From the NCBI RefSeq assembly GCF_011516765.1, contig NZ_JAAABN010000012.1:1-64000 (forward strand): DNA of 64,000 bases, given 5' to 3'. The notes under the pieces were generated by a model. That model worked only from the letters and a program-made list of their open reading frames with translations, searched no databases and was not told where the DNA came from. The position numbers were made by a program, and so were the translations under genes. Of the stretch, positions 26,602 through 35,818 are shown piece after piece. Each line of letters starts with the position of its first letter. The stretch's first letter is position 1. This DNA is from Acetobacter sicerae (GTDB taxonomy: Bacteria > Pseudomonadota > Alphaproteobacteria > Acetobacterales > Acetobacteraceae).

Positions 26602-29499
26602 TCAGGCCGTCACGAGATCCAGCGCGTTCGTCCCGGCCTTTGCTCTGATCTCGATCTTTCCATTTTCCATCCGGACGTCCCATGTCCGCAGCCGGACGGT
26701 GGGGTCTTCCAGACATTGCCCATCTTCCAGACGGAAATGCTGCTTGTAGAGTGGAGAAGCCACCACAAGCTGTCCCTTCAGATCCCCCATGATGCCGCGG
26801 CCGATGACATTGGCTCTGGAGAATGGATCATGATTGTCGATGGCATAGACGTGGGCAGCAGTGTTTTCCGTAGCGGGCAGATAGAACAGTGCAATCTGAC
26901 TTCCGTCATGCCAGGCGACGACGCCCGAGTTTTCCACGAGATCGCCCTTGTCGCACAGTGCTGTCCAGTGAGACGGCCCCGCCGGGGAAACGGTTTCCGG
27001 CAGATTGTCAGCCGGGCGGATCTGGTCGCGTTCCGGCACTGTGCGAATATTCGGATCGGGACGGCTGTCATTGACGAATGTACGGAATCTCTTGAGTTTT
27101 TCACGATCTGTCAGGGTGTCACGCCATTCGCAATGATAGCGGTCAACGACCAGTTGCATCTGGCTTTCCAGCTCCGCACAGATGCCGAGACTGTCGTTGA
27201 TGATGACGTCCTTGAGGTAATCCAGCCCGCCTTCGAGGTTCTCCCGCCAGACGGAAGTGCGCTGGAGTTTGTCTGCCGTGCGGATATAGAACATCAGGAA
27301 ACGGTCGATGTATTTCAGAAGCGTATCTGCATCCAGATCTGTGGCGAACAGTTCCGCATGGCGGGGACGCATGCCGCCATTACCGCAGACATACAGGTTC
27401 CAGCCGTTTTCCGTGGCGATCACACCCACATCCTTGCTCTGCGCTTCCGCGCATTCGCGGGTGCAACCGGAAACGGCGAATTTGAGCTTGTGAGGAGAAC
27501 GCAGGCCCTTGTAGCGGTTTTCCAGATCCAGCGCCTTGCGAACGCTGTCCTGCACGCCGTAGCGACACCATGTGCTGCCGACACAGGATTTCACGGTGCG
27601 GGTTGATTTTCCGTAAGCGTGTCCGGTCTCGAAGCCGGCGTCGAGCAGTTCGAGCCAGATATCGGGCAACTGCTCAAGTCGCGCACCGAAAAGGTCGATG
27701 CGCTGTCCGCCTGTGATCTTGGTGTAGAGATCGTATTTCTTTGCGACCTGCCCAAGAACGATCAGCTTTTCAGGTGTGATCTCGCCACCTGCGATGCGGG
27801 GAACGACGGAGTAAGTGCCGTTCTTCTGCATGTTGGCCATGAACGTGTCGTTCGTGTCCTGAAGCGGAATGTAGAGCGGGTCCGTAATGGGCTTGTTCCA
27901 TGCGGAAGCCAGAATGGAACCGACGGCAGGTTTGCAGATATCGCAGCCGATTCCACCATTGCCATACTGCGCCATGAGATCTTCAAATGTCTGGATGCCG
28001 TGAACACGGACCAGAGAGTAAAGTTCCTGTCGTGTGTAGGAGAAATGCTCACACAGGCTGCGGTCTACGGCGATGCCGCGCGCTTCCAGTTCGGTCTCGA
28101 ACACGCTTTTGAGAAGACCTGCGCAACCGCCGCAGCCCGTGCTGGCCTTGGTGCACTGTTTCAGGGAAGAAAAATCTGCGCAGCCGTCATCAATGGTGGT
28201 GCAGATCGCGCCTTTGGTGACATTGTGGCATGAGCAGATCATGGCCGTATCCGGCAGGGCGTCGGCTCCGAGCAGTTCCGCGCCTTCACCACGCGGAAGG
28301 ATCAGCGCCGCAGGGTCTGCGGGCGGCCTGATGCTGTTCTGCACATACTGAAGGATCGTGTCGTAATAGGCATTGTCGCCCACCAGTACGGCACCGAGCA
28401 CCTGACTGCTGTCTTCCGAAAGAACGAGACGACGATAGGAGCCGTCCACTTCCCCGATGAAGCGATAGCTGCGACTGCCCGGTGTTGCGCCATGTGCGTC
28501 GCCGATGGAGCCGACATCCACACCCAGCAGCTTGAGCTTGGTGGACATATCTGCGCCGGAGAAGGCCGCTTCTTCACCCGCCAGCGAGGAGGCGACTGTG
28601 CGGGCCATGGTGTAGCCCGGCGCGACGAGGCCGAATACCTGTCCATTCCAGCAGGCACATTCCCCGATGGCGAAAATATCAGGATCGGAGGTGCGGCAAG
28701 TATCGTCAATGACGACGCCCCCACGTGCGCCGACGGCCAGACCGCAGTCACGGGCCAATCGGTCCTGTGGGCGGATACCCGCTGAAAACACCACCAGATC
28801 GGTTTCCAGCGAAGTGCCATCAGCAAAGACGAGACGGTGCCTGTGGGTTTCACCAGCCACAATTTCCTGCGTGGCGTGCGCAGTCAGAACCTCAATCCCG
28901 AGCGCCTGGATACGCTGTTTCAGCGCTGCTCCACCCTCTTCATCGAGTTGCACCGGCATGAGACGGGGCGCGAATTCGACCACGGCTGTTGAAAGACCAA
29001 GGCCAGCAAGGGCGTTTGCCGCTTCCAGTCCCAGAAGGCCACCGCCGATGACCACGCCATGTGTCGCATCTTCAGCGGCGGCGCGGATCATGTCGAGGTC
29101 ATCCAGCGTGCGATAGACCAGTCCCGCCGTGCCAGTGTTGCCGGGAACCGGCGGTACGAAAGGTGTAGAGCCGGTGGCGAGGATCAGGGTGTCGTAGGGC
29201 AGAGATCCTTCAGCGCTTTCCACGGTCTGCGCCGCACGGTCGATGCCTGTGATCCGCACGCCACGATGCAGGGTAAGCTCATGCGCCGCGTGAAAATCTT
29301 CGACATGGAGCCGCAGCGCCAGTGCGTCCCTGCCGCTCATATACTCGGTGAGGTGCACGCGGTCATAGGCGTCATGCAGTTCATCGCCGAAAATGTGGAT
29401 TGTGTGGGTTTCGTGCAGCCCGTGCATCACGAGCTGTTCGGCGCAGTAGTGACCAACCATGCCGTTGCCGATGATGATGATGTTGCCTGCCTTGGTCAT
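26602..29499 (-). CDS. nirBD: Assimilatory nitrite reductase, NirB-NirD fusion
   Basis: This 965-residue NAD(P)H-dependent nitrite reductase reduces nitrite to ammonium. Domains in order: FAD/NAD-binding oxidoreductase (IIIIGNGMVGHYCAEQL at the start; second GGGLLGLEAANAL motif at about 150), a BFD-like [2Fe-2S] domain (ICSCHNVTKGAI, then GCGGCAGL), ferredoxin-like half domains, the sirohaem/[4Fe-4S] site (CVGSTWCRYG, SGCTRECAE) and, from about residue 845, a Rieske-like NirD domain (WTALCDKGDL, then VIGRGIMGDLKG and a YKQHFRLEDGQCLEDP stretch). NirB alone is about 840 residues, and nirD is normally a separate gene. Here the two are one frame. The NirD part lacks Rieske Cys-His pairs, as is usual for NirD. 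It lies 38 bases after the outer-membrane protein gene. Confidence 0.95.
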   Translation of the reverse strand: MTKAGNIIIIGNGMVGHYCAEQLVMHGLHETHTIHIFGDELHDAYDRVHLTEYMSGRDALALRLHVEDFHAAHELTLHRGVRITGIDRAAQTVESAEGSLPYDTLILATGSTPFVPPVPGNTGTAGLVYRTLDDLDMIRAAAEDATHGVVIGGGLLGLEAANALAGLGLSTAVVEFAPRLMPVQLDEEGGAALKQRIQALGIEVLTAHATQEIVAGETHRHRLVFADGTSLETDLVVFSAGIRPQDRLARDCGLAVGARGGVVIDDTCRTSDPDIFAIGECACWNGQVFGLVAPGYTMARTVASSLAGEEAAFSGADMSTKLKLLGVDVGSIGDAHGATPGSRSYRFIGEVDGSYRRLVLSEDSSQVLGAVLVGDNAYYDTILQYVQNSIRPPADPAALILPRGEGAELLGADALPDTAMICSCHNVTKGAICTTIDDGCADFSSLKQCTKASTGCGGCAGLLKSVFETELEARGIAVDRSLCEHFSYTRQELYSLVRVHGIQTFEDLMAQYGNGGIGCDICKPAVGSILASAWNKPITDPLYIPLQDTNDTFMANMQKNGTYSVVPRIAGGEITPEKLIVLGQVAKKYDLYTKITGGQRIDLFGARLEQLPDIWLELLDAGFETGHAYGKSTRTVKSCVGSTWCRYGVQDSVRKALDLENRYKGLRSPHKLKFAVSGCTRECAEAQSKDVGVIATENGWNLYVCGNGGMRPRHAELFATDLDADTLLKYIDRFLMFYIRTADKLQRTSVWRENLEGGLDYLKDVIINDSLGICAELESQMQLVVDRYHCEWRDTLTDREKLKRFRTFVNDSRPDPNIRTVPERDQIRPADNLPETVSPAGPSHWTALCDKGDLVENSGVVAWHDGSQIALFYLPATENTAAHVYAIDNHDPFSRANVIGRGIMGDLKGQLVVASPLYKQHFRLEDGQCLEDPTVRLRTWDVRMENGKIEIRAKAGTNALDLVTA

Positions 29500-29537
29500 G
29501 GTCGTGTCTCCTGTCGAACAATGTCTCTGTGCTGGGC

Positions 29538-31151
29538 TCAGAACTTGAATTCCATGGTCTGCATGTAGAAAGCTCCGTCCCTGGCGCCTGCGTGATGCAT
29601 TCCCTGCGAGGCGAGGAACCCGGCGATGTCATGGGTCCATGTCCAGTGAGGCGCAAAGTTCCATGCTACCTGCGTCTGTGGTGTGACGCCGAGGAAGCCG
29701 CCTGAAAGATTGTTGCGGTAGCTATAAATTTTCCCGGTGCCATAGACGGCATCCTGCGTGCTCTCACGCCAGAAGACCGGTACGTGCAGTTTCAGATGCA
29801 GGTTCGCAAAGGGGGCAGCGGTGACGACAGGTCCAACCCCGATCAGATTCTGGGAGGTGAGGGCGAGTGTCACATCGTTATAGTAAGGCAGCGGGAAATA
29901 GGGGGTGGCGAATGTGCCGACCGCGCCGTCCTTGCTGTGATAGGAACCGCCGGAGAACAGATCTGCCTGAAGGGCGATGGATGGTTTCGCCTTCAGGCTT
30001 TTTGCCGTCCAGCCGAACGAGCCGTTGACGGCGTAGGCCCGGACGGGGCGGGTTGCGCCCTGATTGGCGGCGGGGCGGAATTCACCCCCCTGAAACACAC
30101 CGGTCAGACTGATGTCGAAGGGGCCGACATTGCCCCAGAACCGTGCCCCAGCATTGTCGCGGCGGGTCGAACCGGCCTGTGTGCCGGTCATGGTCGGGAT
30201 GGCGGCGGGTGCGCCATTGAAGAGATAACCGATGAAGAACACATCAGCGAAAAGCTGGCTTTTCTGGTTCATGACGGAAAAGGTGGGAAGCGCCGTGGAT
30301 GTGTAGATTCCGTACATCCGGGCGTTGTAGTTCGTGCCGTCGGCAAAGACGTTACGGGGCAATTTGTTCGTCTGCATGAAATCAAAGATGTCCAGCCGGA
30401 ACGATTTCCAGACTGCATAGCCGCGAAAACCGTCCCATGTCTGCTGAACGTTGGTCAGATCGCGGGCGGACTGCATGGAAACGGGAGCATCAAGAAAGAC
30501 CTGCCGCCCACCCATCACACCCATCTTGGCGCCGAGCAGGTTTCCCTTTACTTCAAGAATGCCCTGCTGGAGATCAAGGCGTTCACGCTGTGTGCCCGCC
30601 TGATAACCGTAATAGTTGGAGCCTCCCGCCACACCCCACAGGAATTCGGCGTAGGCCCGTACATGTTCGCCAATATGCAGGTCTGCGCCATACATGTTGC
30701 GCAGCAGCACGCGGCTGGCATTGGTCTTGCCCGCAGTTCCCATCATCGGCTGGTTTTCGAAAATATAGCGCAGCCGTTCCTCTCCATTGATGGAGAGCCA
30801 GATATCGCCCTTGTCAGTCAGACTGATGTGTTTCAGTCGATTGAACCAGTCGCTCTTCCGTTTTTCAGGTGGTGTATTGACGATATCGCTCCAGTCTTCC
30901 GCCCAGCGGGCCTGACCGAAACCGCCTACCGTTCCGAAACCGGCGGCAGCACCCTTGCCAGCGTTGAAGACGCCCCAGTCAGGACTGTGCGGAGGGAGTT
31001 TCCTGGGAGATGATGACGCTTTCCCCTGCTGGGAAGAAGAAAGAACCTGAGTGGTGGAGGGAGTGTCGGCCCATGCGGTCTGCGCCATGCAAAGACCGGC
31101 GAGCAGGGCGGCCGGTCCTGCACTGAAGCGAAACGGACGGGAAAGAGGCAT
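29538..31151 (-). CDS. AlgE-like (alginate export family) outer-membrane beta barrel
   Basis: This protein of about 537 residues starts at the ATG at 31151: MPLSRPFRFSAGPAALLAG followed by MAQTAWA is a clear signal peptide. A longer frame to 31394 would overlap narK and bury this signal. The mature part has alternating aromatic beta strands, the INGEERLRYIFE motif, a VMGGRQVFLDAPVS segment and a terminal Phe (MEFKF), all as in the alginate export (AlgE, PF13372) family. It is sandwiched between narK (47 bases) and nirBD (38 bases), so in this operon it is more likely an outer-membrane channel for nitrate/nitrite than for alginate; no alginate genes are present. This substrate is inference. 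Confidence 0.82.
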   Translation of the reverse strand: MPLSRPFRFSAGPAALLAGLCMAQTAWADTPSTTQVLSSSQQGKASSSPRKLPPHSPDWGVFNAGKGAAAGFGTVGGFGQARWAEDWSDIVNTPPEKRKSDWFNRLKHISLTDKGDIWLSINGEERLRYIFENQPMMGTAGKTNASRVLLRNMYGADLHIGEHVRAYAEFLWGVAGGSNYYGYQAGTQRERLDLQQGILEVKGNLLGAKMGVMGGRQVFLDAPVSMQSARDLTNVQQTWDGFRGYAVWKSFRLDIFDFMQTNKLPRNVFADGTNYNARMYGIYTSTALPTFSVMNQKSQLFADVFFIGYLFNGAPAAIPTMTGTQAGSTRRDNAGARFWGNVGPFDISLTGVFQGGEFRPAANQGATRPVRAYAVNGSFGWTAKSLKAKPSIALQADLFSGGSYHSKDGAVGTFATPYFPLPYYNDVTLALTSQNLIGVGPVVTAAPFANLHLKLHVPVFWRESTQDAVYGTGKIYSYRNNLSGGFLGVTPQTQVAWNFAPHWTWTHDIAGFLASQGMHHAGARDGAFYMQTMEFKF

Positions 31152-31197
31152 GCGAGGAGTCACTGTGCGCGTTCCTGCTGATGGAAGGAGAGGACGG

Positions 31198-32445
31198 TTA
31201 CAGAGACGCCGAGGCGTTGGCGGCGGCAGGAAACACGTTCCGTTCGGCTTTCCAGCGTCTGCGGCAGAGGCTGACGCAGGCCAGCCCCAGCAGCGCGATG
31301 ATCGCGAACCCCAGAAAGCCGGGACCGTAAGAGCCGGTCGCCTGTCGGGCGGCGCCGAGCGATGACGCAAGGTAAAACCCGCCAACACCGCCACTCATGC
31401 CGACCAGACCGGTAAGAATACCGACCTGAGCCGGAAAGCGGTTTGGCACAAGCTGGAACACCGCGCCGTTCCCGAGGCCGAGCACCAGCATTCCCAGAAA
31501 GAACGCGGGGAAGGCGAGCCAGATGGTGGGCAGTCCGAACCCGATGACTGCGAAAATGGCGGCAGCCAGTCCATAAAGGATGGTCAGGGTGCGCTCGCCG
31601 CCGATGCGATCAGCGATTGCGCCCCCGAGAGGCCGCACGAAAGAACCGACGAACACCACAAAGGCTGTGCAGGTTCCGGCGACAGCGGGAGACAGGCCGT
31701 ACTGGTCGTTGAAATAGATGGTGAGGAACGAGGCCAGTCCGACGAAACCGCCAAAGGTCACGCCGTAAAAGAACATCAGGGCCCAGCAGTCGCCGCTACG
31801 CAGAACGGGGAGCCAGGTTTTGAAACCTCCGGCTGCACGGCGATTGGGTGGTTCGCTGGCCAGAAAGAGGAAGGCGATCAGCACGCCGAGCAGGGGTAGA
31901 GTGGCCAGCCCCAGCACGTTCACCCAGCCATAAAGCGCCGCGAGACCTGGAGCGAAGAGAGAAGCGAGGGCCGTTCCCGAATTTCCGGCTCCAGCGATGC
32001 CGAGCGCTGTGCCCTGATATTGCGGCGGATACCATGCGGAGGCGAGGGGCAGTGCGACGGCAAAGGAAGCGCCAGCTACGCCCAGCACCAGCGCCACGCC
32101 GAAGAGGGCGGCATAACTGTGCGGCGCAATCAGCCATGTGAGGAACAGTCCGGCAATCACGAAAACCTGTGCGCCGATGGCGACACGGCGTGGTCCGAAC
32201 ACGTCAACCAGCGCACCGGCCAGCACACGCAGCAGGGCGCCCGCCAGAACCGGTGTGGCTACCAGCAGTCCTTTCTGGCCGGCGTTGAGATGCAGGTCAT
32301 GGGAGATGGAAATCCCCAGCGGTCCAAGCAGAACCCAGACCATGAATGACACGTCGAAGTAGAGGAACGCCGCAAGAAGGGTGCGCGGGTTTCCAGCCTT
32401 GAGGAATCCTTTGTCCACGTCATAACGTCCAGCATCTGCTTGCAA
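31198..32445 (-). CDS. narK: Nitrate/nitrite MFS transporter (NarK/NasA type)
   Basis: This 415-residue inner-membrane transporter has twelve hydrophobic segments. It carries the NarK family signatures: AAFLYFDVSFMVWVLLGPLG near the start, FAVALPLASAWYPPQYQGTALGIAG-type sequence (the nitrate signature region, residues about 135-160) and a second GNGAVFQLVPNRFP motif. It is the first gene of the nitrate operon. The start is unsettled: TTG at 32445 lies in the loop of an 8-bp hairpin and has no Shine-Dalgarno, while the in-frame GTG at 32418 gives MDKGFLKAG, which matches typical NarK N-termini better. It brings nitrate to the cytoplasmic NasA fusion. Confidence 0.92.
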   Translation of the reverse strand: MQADAGRYDVDKGFLKAGNPRTLLAAFLYFDVSFMVWVLLGPLGISISHDLHLNAGQKGLLVATPVLAGALLRVLAGALVDVFGPRRVAIGAQVFVIAGLFLTWLIAPHSYAALFGVALVLGVAGASFAVALPLASAWYPPQYQGTALGIAGAGNSGTALASLFAPGLAALYGWVNVLGLATLPLLGVLIAFLFLASEPPNRRAAGGFKTWLPVLRSGDCWALMFFYGVTFGGFVGLASFLTIYFNDQYGLSPAVAGTCTAFVVFVGSFVRPLGGAIADRIGGERTLTILYGLAAAIFAVIGFGLPTIWLAFPAFFLGMLVLGLGNGAVFQLVPNRFPAQVGILTGLVGMSGGVGGFYLASSLGAARQATGSYGPGFLGFAIIALLGLACVSLCRRRWKAERNVFPAAANASASL

Positions 32446-32456
32446 GAGGCAGATGC
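32432..32456 (-). promoter_or_regulatory. Hairpin over the first possible narK start codon
   Basis: GCATCTGC and GCAGATGC form a perfect 8-bp stem around a 9-base loop that contains the TTG at 32445-32443. No T tract follows, so it is not an ordinary terminator. It could block ribosome access or be the second partner of the upstream leader hairpins. Confidence 0.5.
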
Positions 32457-32474
32457 GCCACTATCAGGCACAGA

Positions 32475-32547
32475 GACCCTCATTGGTCATCCGGGTGTCA
32501 TCGCTGGCTCTGTCATCGCCCACTTTATCCACCGTCGTTGATGGATA
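32475..32547 (-). promoter_or_regulatory. Putative NasT (ANTAR) target: two hexaloop hairpins in the narK leader
   Basis: On the minus strand, TATCCATC-AACGAC-GGTGGATA (32547-32526) is an 8-bp stem (one T-G pair) with a six-base loop having A at position 1 and G at position 4. Downstream, GACC-AATGAG-GGTC (32488-32475) is a second, shorter stem with a six-base loop that again has A1 and G4. Paired hexaloop hairpins with A1/G4 are the published recognition pattern of ANTAR antiterminators, and nasT is in this operon. The linker of 37 bases is longer than usual and the second stem is only 4 bp, so the second element is less certain. Confidence 0.55.
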
Positions 32548-32569
32548 CGTTAAGAGCTGATGCGTCTGG

Positions 32570-32602
32570 ATTATGATGTCATGCGTAATGATACGTTGTC
32601 AA
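32570..32602 (-). promoter_or_regulatory. Candidate promoter of the nitrate operon
   Basis: On the minus strand a perfect TTGACA (32602-32597) is followed after 18 bases by CATCAT, or after 21 bases by CATAAT. The -35 box is excellent and the -10 is approximate. Transcripts would start near 32565 and carry a leader of about 120 bases containing both hexaloop hairpins, which supports the assignment. Confidence 0.4.
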
Positions 32603-32910
32603 AACATTTTGGAGGCTTCTTTTCTGACGCGGAGCGGCGACACGGGAATTTTCCGGTCTGTCATGCAGGAGGAAGGCAATAGATTGAATGTCTTATGCTC
32701 CTGTTCTTTTTATTTTCAGGAGGCCGGTTTTCTTTCTTCGGATGTGTGGGCATTCAGAAGAAAAGCTGGACTGGAGAGAGGCAGACGAACCGCGTTGGAG
32801 AGACGGGACCATAACGGGGGGATAACAGGCGTCCTGCTGTGGCAGAGATGTGGAATGCTGCTGGCCGCGCGTGGAGCCGTGAGTGCTGTCTCTGATTGTC
32901 TGGGGACGAA

Positions 32911-34344
32911 TTATCCGGCGGATGAATTGGCTCCGTGCAATTCCAGCATGTCCGGGTCTTTTGAAATCTGCACACCCACATTCCAGACTTCGCCCTCCAC
33001 TGAAATGGGCGGAGGATCTTGACGGTTGAAGATGAAATTCAGGACAATCGCTGCTGTAGCACCGAGTGTGATCCCGCTTCCAAAGATGATTTTCATCCAG
33101 GCTGGAAAATGGTCCGTAATATGCGGCTGGGATACAAGCAGCATTCCAAGTCCGAGACTGGTCCCGACCACCACTGTATTGCCCTGATGTTCGAAATTGA
33201 CCTGTGAAAGCGTCTGAATCCCGACAACGGCAACGGCGCCGAACATGGCGAGAGCGGCTCCGCCCATGACCGGCAATGGCACGCACGCCATCATGGCGGC
33301 CAGTTTTGGCACGCAGCCAAGCACCATCATGATCACGGCAGCCGCTGCGACAACCCACCGGCTACGGATGCCGGTCAGACGAACCAGACCGACATTCTGG
33401 GCAAAGCAGGTGTAGGGAAAGGAATTGAAAAGTCCGCCAAGGATGGTGGCCGCGCCATCTGCACGGATAGCCTGTGTAATTTCTTTTGGTCCAACTGGCT
33501 TGTTTACAATTTTTCCAGCCGCATACACATCACCTACCGTTTCCAGCATGGCGATCATCATGACGACGATCATCGAGAGAACAGGCATAATGTGGAAAGA
33601 AGGAATGCCGAAATAAAGCGGTGTCACCATGGTAAGGGCCGGCGCTGCAGTGACCGTGTCAAAATGCGCGTCACCAAGACACCATGCGAGGGCCGTACCA
33701 CTGATCAATCCCAGCAACACGCTGATTGCCCGCCAGAAACCGGTAAAAAAGCGCTGCATGAACAGGATGACAAGTAGTGTGCCCAATCCGTAAGCCACAT
33801 TCCGCATATTCACGGGGTTCTGCATGACGGATGTGCCGTGGCCATTGACAATATCGTTGGCGGCTACAGGCAGAAGTGCGATTCCGATAACAAGAATAAT
33901 CGAACCGGTGACAACGGGCGGGAAGAAACGCACAAGTTTTGCGAAATGCGGCGCTGCGAAAAAGGAAAACAGACCGGCAGCAATGACGGCGCCGAATATC
34001 TGACGCAGCCCATCCACCCCGTCTCCCGCAGACAGGCCGATTGTAATCATTGGCGCTACAGCAACAAAAGTGACGCCCTGCAAAAGAGGCATCCTGACCC
34101 CGATCGGGCCAAAGCCGACACATTGCAGCAGGGACGCTATACCGCAGGTGAACAGATCAGCTTCGATAAGATGCTCCAGCACGTCACGCGACAACCCTAG
34201 CGCACTTGCAAGCAGGATCGGTACGATGACGGCTGATGCGTAGAATGTCAGAACATGCTGGAGGCCGTAAAATCCAAGCTGCCAAAAAGGAAGGACTTCA
34301 TCGACCGGATGAACGTCCTTGCTGATTTTTTCTGATGTTTCCAC
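32911..34344 (-). CDS. NCS2-family purine (xanthine/urate) permease
   Basis: This 477-residue inner-membrane transporter has about 14 hydrophobic segments and the nucleobase-ascorbate transporter signatures: GLQHVLTFYASAVIVPI in helix 1, LETVGDVYAAG in helix 8, GLFNSFPYTCFAQNVGLVRLTG in helix 10 (the QN-x-G-x-x-x-LTG motif that decides purine specificity). These point to xanthine or urate rather than uracil. It is downstream of the flavoprotein oxidoreductase gene (58-base gap, same strand) and divergent from the LysR gene, within a ureide catabolic region. Exact substrate (xanthine or urate) is not resolved by eye. Confidence 0.9.
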   Translation of the reverse strand: METSEKISKDVHPVDEVLPFWQLGFYGLQHVLTFYASAVIVPILLASALGLSRDVLEHLIEADLFTCGIASLLQCVGFGPIGVRMPLLQGVTFVAVAPMITIGLSAGDGVDGLRQIFGAVIAAGLFSFFAAPHFAKLVRFFPPVVTGSIILVIGIALLPVAANDIVNGHGTSVMQNPVNMRNVAYGLGTLLVILFMQRFFTGFWRAISVLLGLISGTALAWCLGDAHFDTVTAAPALTMVTPLYFGIPSFHIMPVLSMIVVMMIAMLETVGDVYAAGKIVNKPVGPKEITQAIRADGAATILGGLFNSFPYTCFAQNVGLVRLTGIRSRWVVAAAAVIMMVLGCVPKLAAMMACVPLPVMGGAALAMFGAVAVVGIQTLSQVNFEHQGNTVVVGTSLGLGMLLVSQPHITDHFPAWMKIIFGSGITLGATAAIVLNFIFNRQDPPPISVEGEVWNVGVQISKDPDMLELHGANSSAG

Positions 34345-34402
34345 AGTATATTGTCCCTTGAAAATCCAGCCTCATCTGGAATGGGCAGTTTTGGACTGCC
34401 AT

Positions 34403-35818
34403 TCACTCAGGAGGCGGCTCCAGGCTGACCAGTTCATCCACCTGATAGGCCAGCAGACTTTTCAGATGCAGATCTCCATCTTCAACGAAGAGATCCCGAC
34501 CAATGGCAAAAGAGAGTTTCTCGACGCCAAAACGCATGGCGCTCACCGATGCGCCGGACAGTCCCATGCTGGGTGTGGCGGAAAAGGTGAAATTATGGAT
34601 GGCGGATAGCATTGGAGCGAGGGGATCGTTCTCATCCTTGGGAAGAAATTCAAACTTCTTTCCCAGATAAGGATAATCCCCAAGAACGGCGCTCGGTTCA
34701 TCTTCCGGCGCGGTAAAACGTTCTTTCCAGAGCGCGACGTGACTGGCGATACCTGCCAGTTCAGGACGCAGGGCCATATCAATGGTAAAACCGGTTCCGA
34801 CAATCAGGAAATCAAACCGCATTTCACCTTTGGGCGTCGCGACAACGATGTCATCCCCATCCCGGCTCACCGAAGTCCACGGTGCGCCAGTATGAAACGT
34901 GAAATTCTCATGGCGACGGCACCGCCAGAAGGTGTCCTGCGGAGGCGGCTGGTTGAGATCATAGATCCGACGCATGAAACGCCAGCGCGTGAGGTCGGGC
35001 AGTTCCGAGAAAAAGCTTAGGAAACCGGCATTTTCCATCCAGCGATAGGGGTTGACTGAAGGAATTTCCTTGCGTCTCAGGCAGAGATCGACACTGGCTG
35101 CGCCCATTTCCAGTGCTGTTGCTGCATTGTCGAAAGCAGAAGCGCCAGCTCCCAGAACGCCAATTCTCTTGCCCCGCAGTTTTTCAAAATCGATCTGTTG
35201 CGATGTATGGGCATAACAGGAGGATGGCAGAACATCGGAAATGAAGGGAGGCACATACCATCGGCCACCGCCATCGATACCGGTCGCCAGGACCATCTTG
35301 CGGGCCCAGACGTTTTTCTGCTCTCCGCCGGCACATTCAAAAGACAGACGCAGCAGCCCATCCTGCCATTCCATGTTCACCAGGCGATGTTCGTTCCGGA
35401 CAGGCAATTCCAGCACATTGCGCAGCCAGTCGAGATAGGCCTGCCAGTCATGACGGGAAATCTTGTTCAGATCTTTCCATGCCTGCGCGCCATATTTCGC
35501 TTCATACCATGATTGCGGCGTCAGACTGGGAATCCCCAGATCAGGCCCCGTCACATATTTGGGTGTCCGAAGCGTGAGCATCCGCGCAAAGGTGATCCAC
35601 GGGCCTTCTCCACCGCGTGGAGCGGCGTCAAAAATGCAGCTGTTGGAAATACCGCGCCGTTTGAGCGCAAAGCATGTCGCGATACCACCCTGACCACCAC
35701 CGATAATGGCGACATCCAGAACCTTCTGGCCATCCTTCTCTCGCGCAATGCTCCAGTTGCCTGTTGCATACTCAATTTTCTGCAGGTCTGCCTTAACCTG
35801 TTCGTCAAGCTGTTCCAT
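34403..35818 (-). CDS. FAD/NAD(P)-dependent flavoprotein monooxygenase-like protein
   Basis: This 471-residue protein has an N-terminal helical extension, an FAD-binding motif (VAIIGGGQGGIAT, GxGxxG at about 40-45) and a second dinucleotide motif (IGVLGAGASAFDNAA, about 225), as in class B flavin monooxygenases. It is not the PHBH-type urate hydroxylase HpxO. It forms an operon with the NCS2 purine permease and faces the LysR gene across 154 bases, so a role in oxidising a purine or ureide intermediate is plausible. The actual substrate is unknown. The frame is intact with a typical length. Confidence 0.75.
   Translation of the reverse strand: MEQLDEQVKADLQKIEYATGNWSIAREKDGQKVLDVAIIGGGQGGIATCFALKRRGISNSCIFDAAPRGGEGPWITFARMLTLRTPKYVTGPDLGIPSLTPQSWYEAKYGAQAWKDLNKISRHDWQAYLDWLRNVLELPVRNEHRLVNMEWQDGLLRLSFECAGGEQKNVWARKMVLATGIDGGGRWYVPPFISDVLPSSCYAHTSQQIDFEKLRGKRIGVLGAGASAFDNAATALEMGAASVDLCLRRKEIPSVNPYRWMENAGFLSFFSELPDLTRWRFMRRIYDLNQPPPQDTFWRCRRHENFTFHTGAPWTSVSRDGDDIVVATPKGEMRFDFLIVGTGFTIDMALRPELAGIASHVALWKERFTAPEDEPSAVLGDYPYLGKKFEFLPKDENDPLAPMLSAIHNFTFSATPSMGLSGASVSAMRFGVEKLSFAIGRDLFVEDGDLHLKSLLAYQVDELVSLEPPPE

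Larger units (their letters stand above)
32446..32910. other. Gap between NCS2 permease gene and narK
   Basis: Both flanking genes are on the minus strand. The part nearest narK (32446-32602) carries the nitrate leader and promoter described separately. The rest (32603-32910) shows no recognisable gene or terminator. Overlapping long frames on either strand here have no family resemblance. Confidence 0.5.

Noticed and set aside
29538..31394. Longer start (31394) for the AlgE-like gene
   Set aside because: It would overlap narK by about 200 bases and place a clear signal peptide at residue 82; the ATG at 31151 fits far better.
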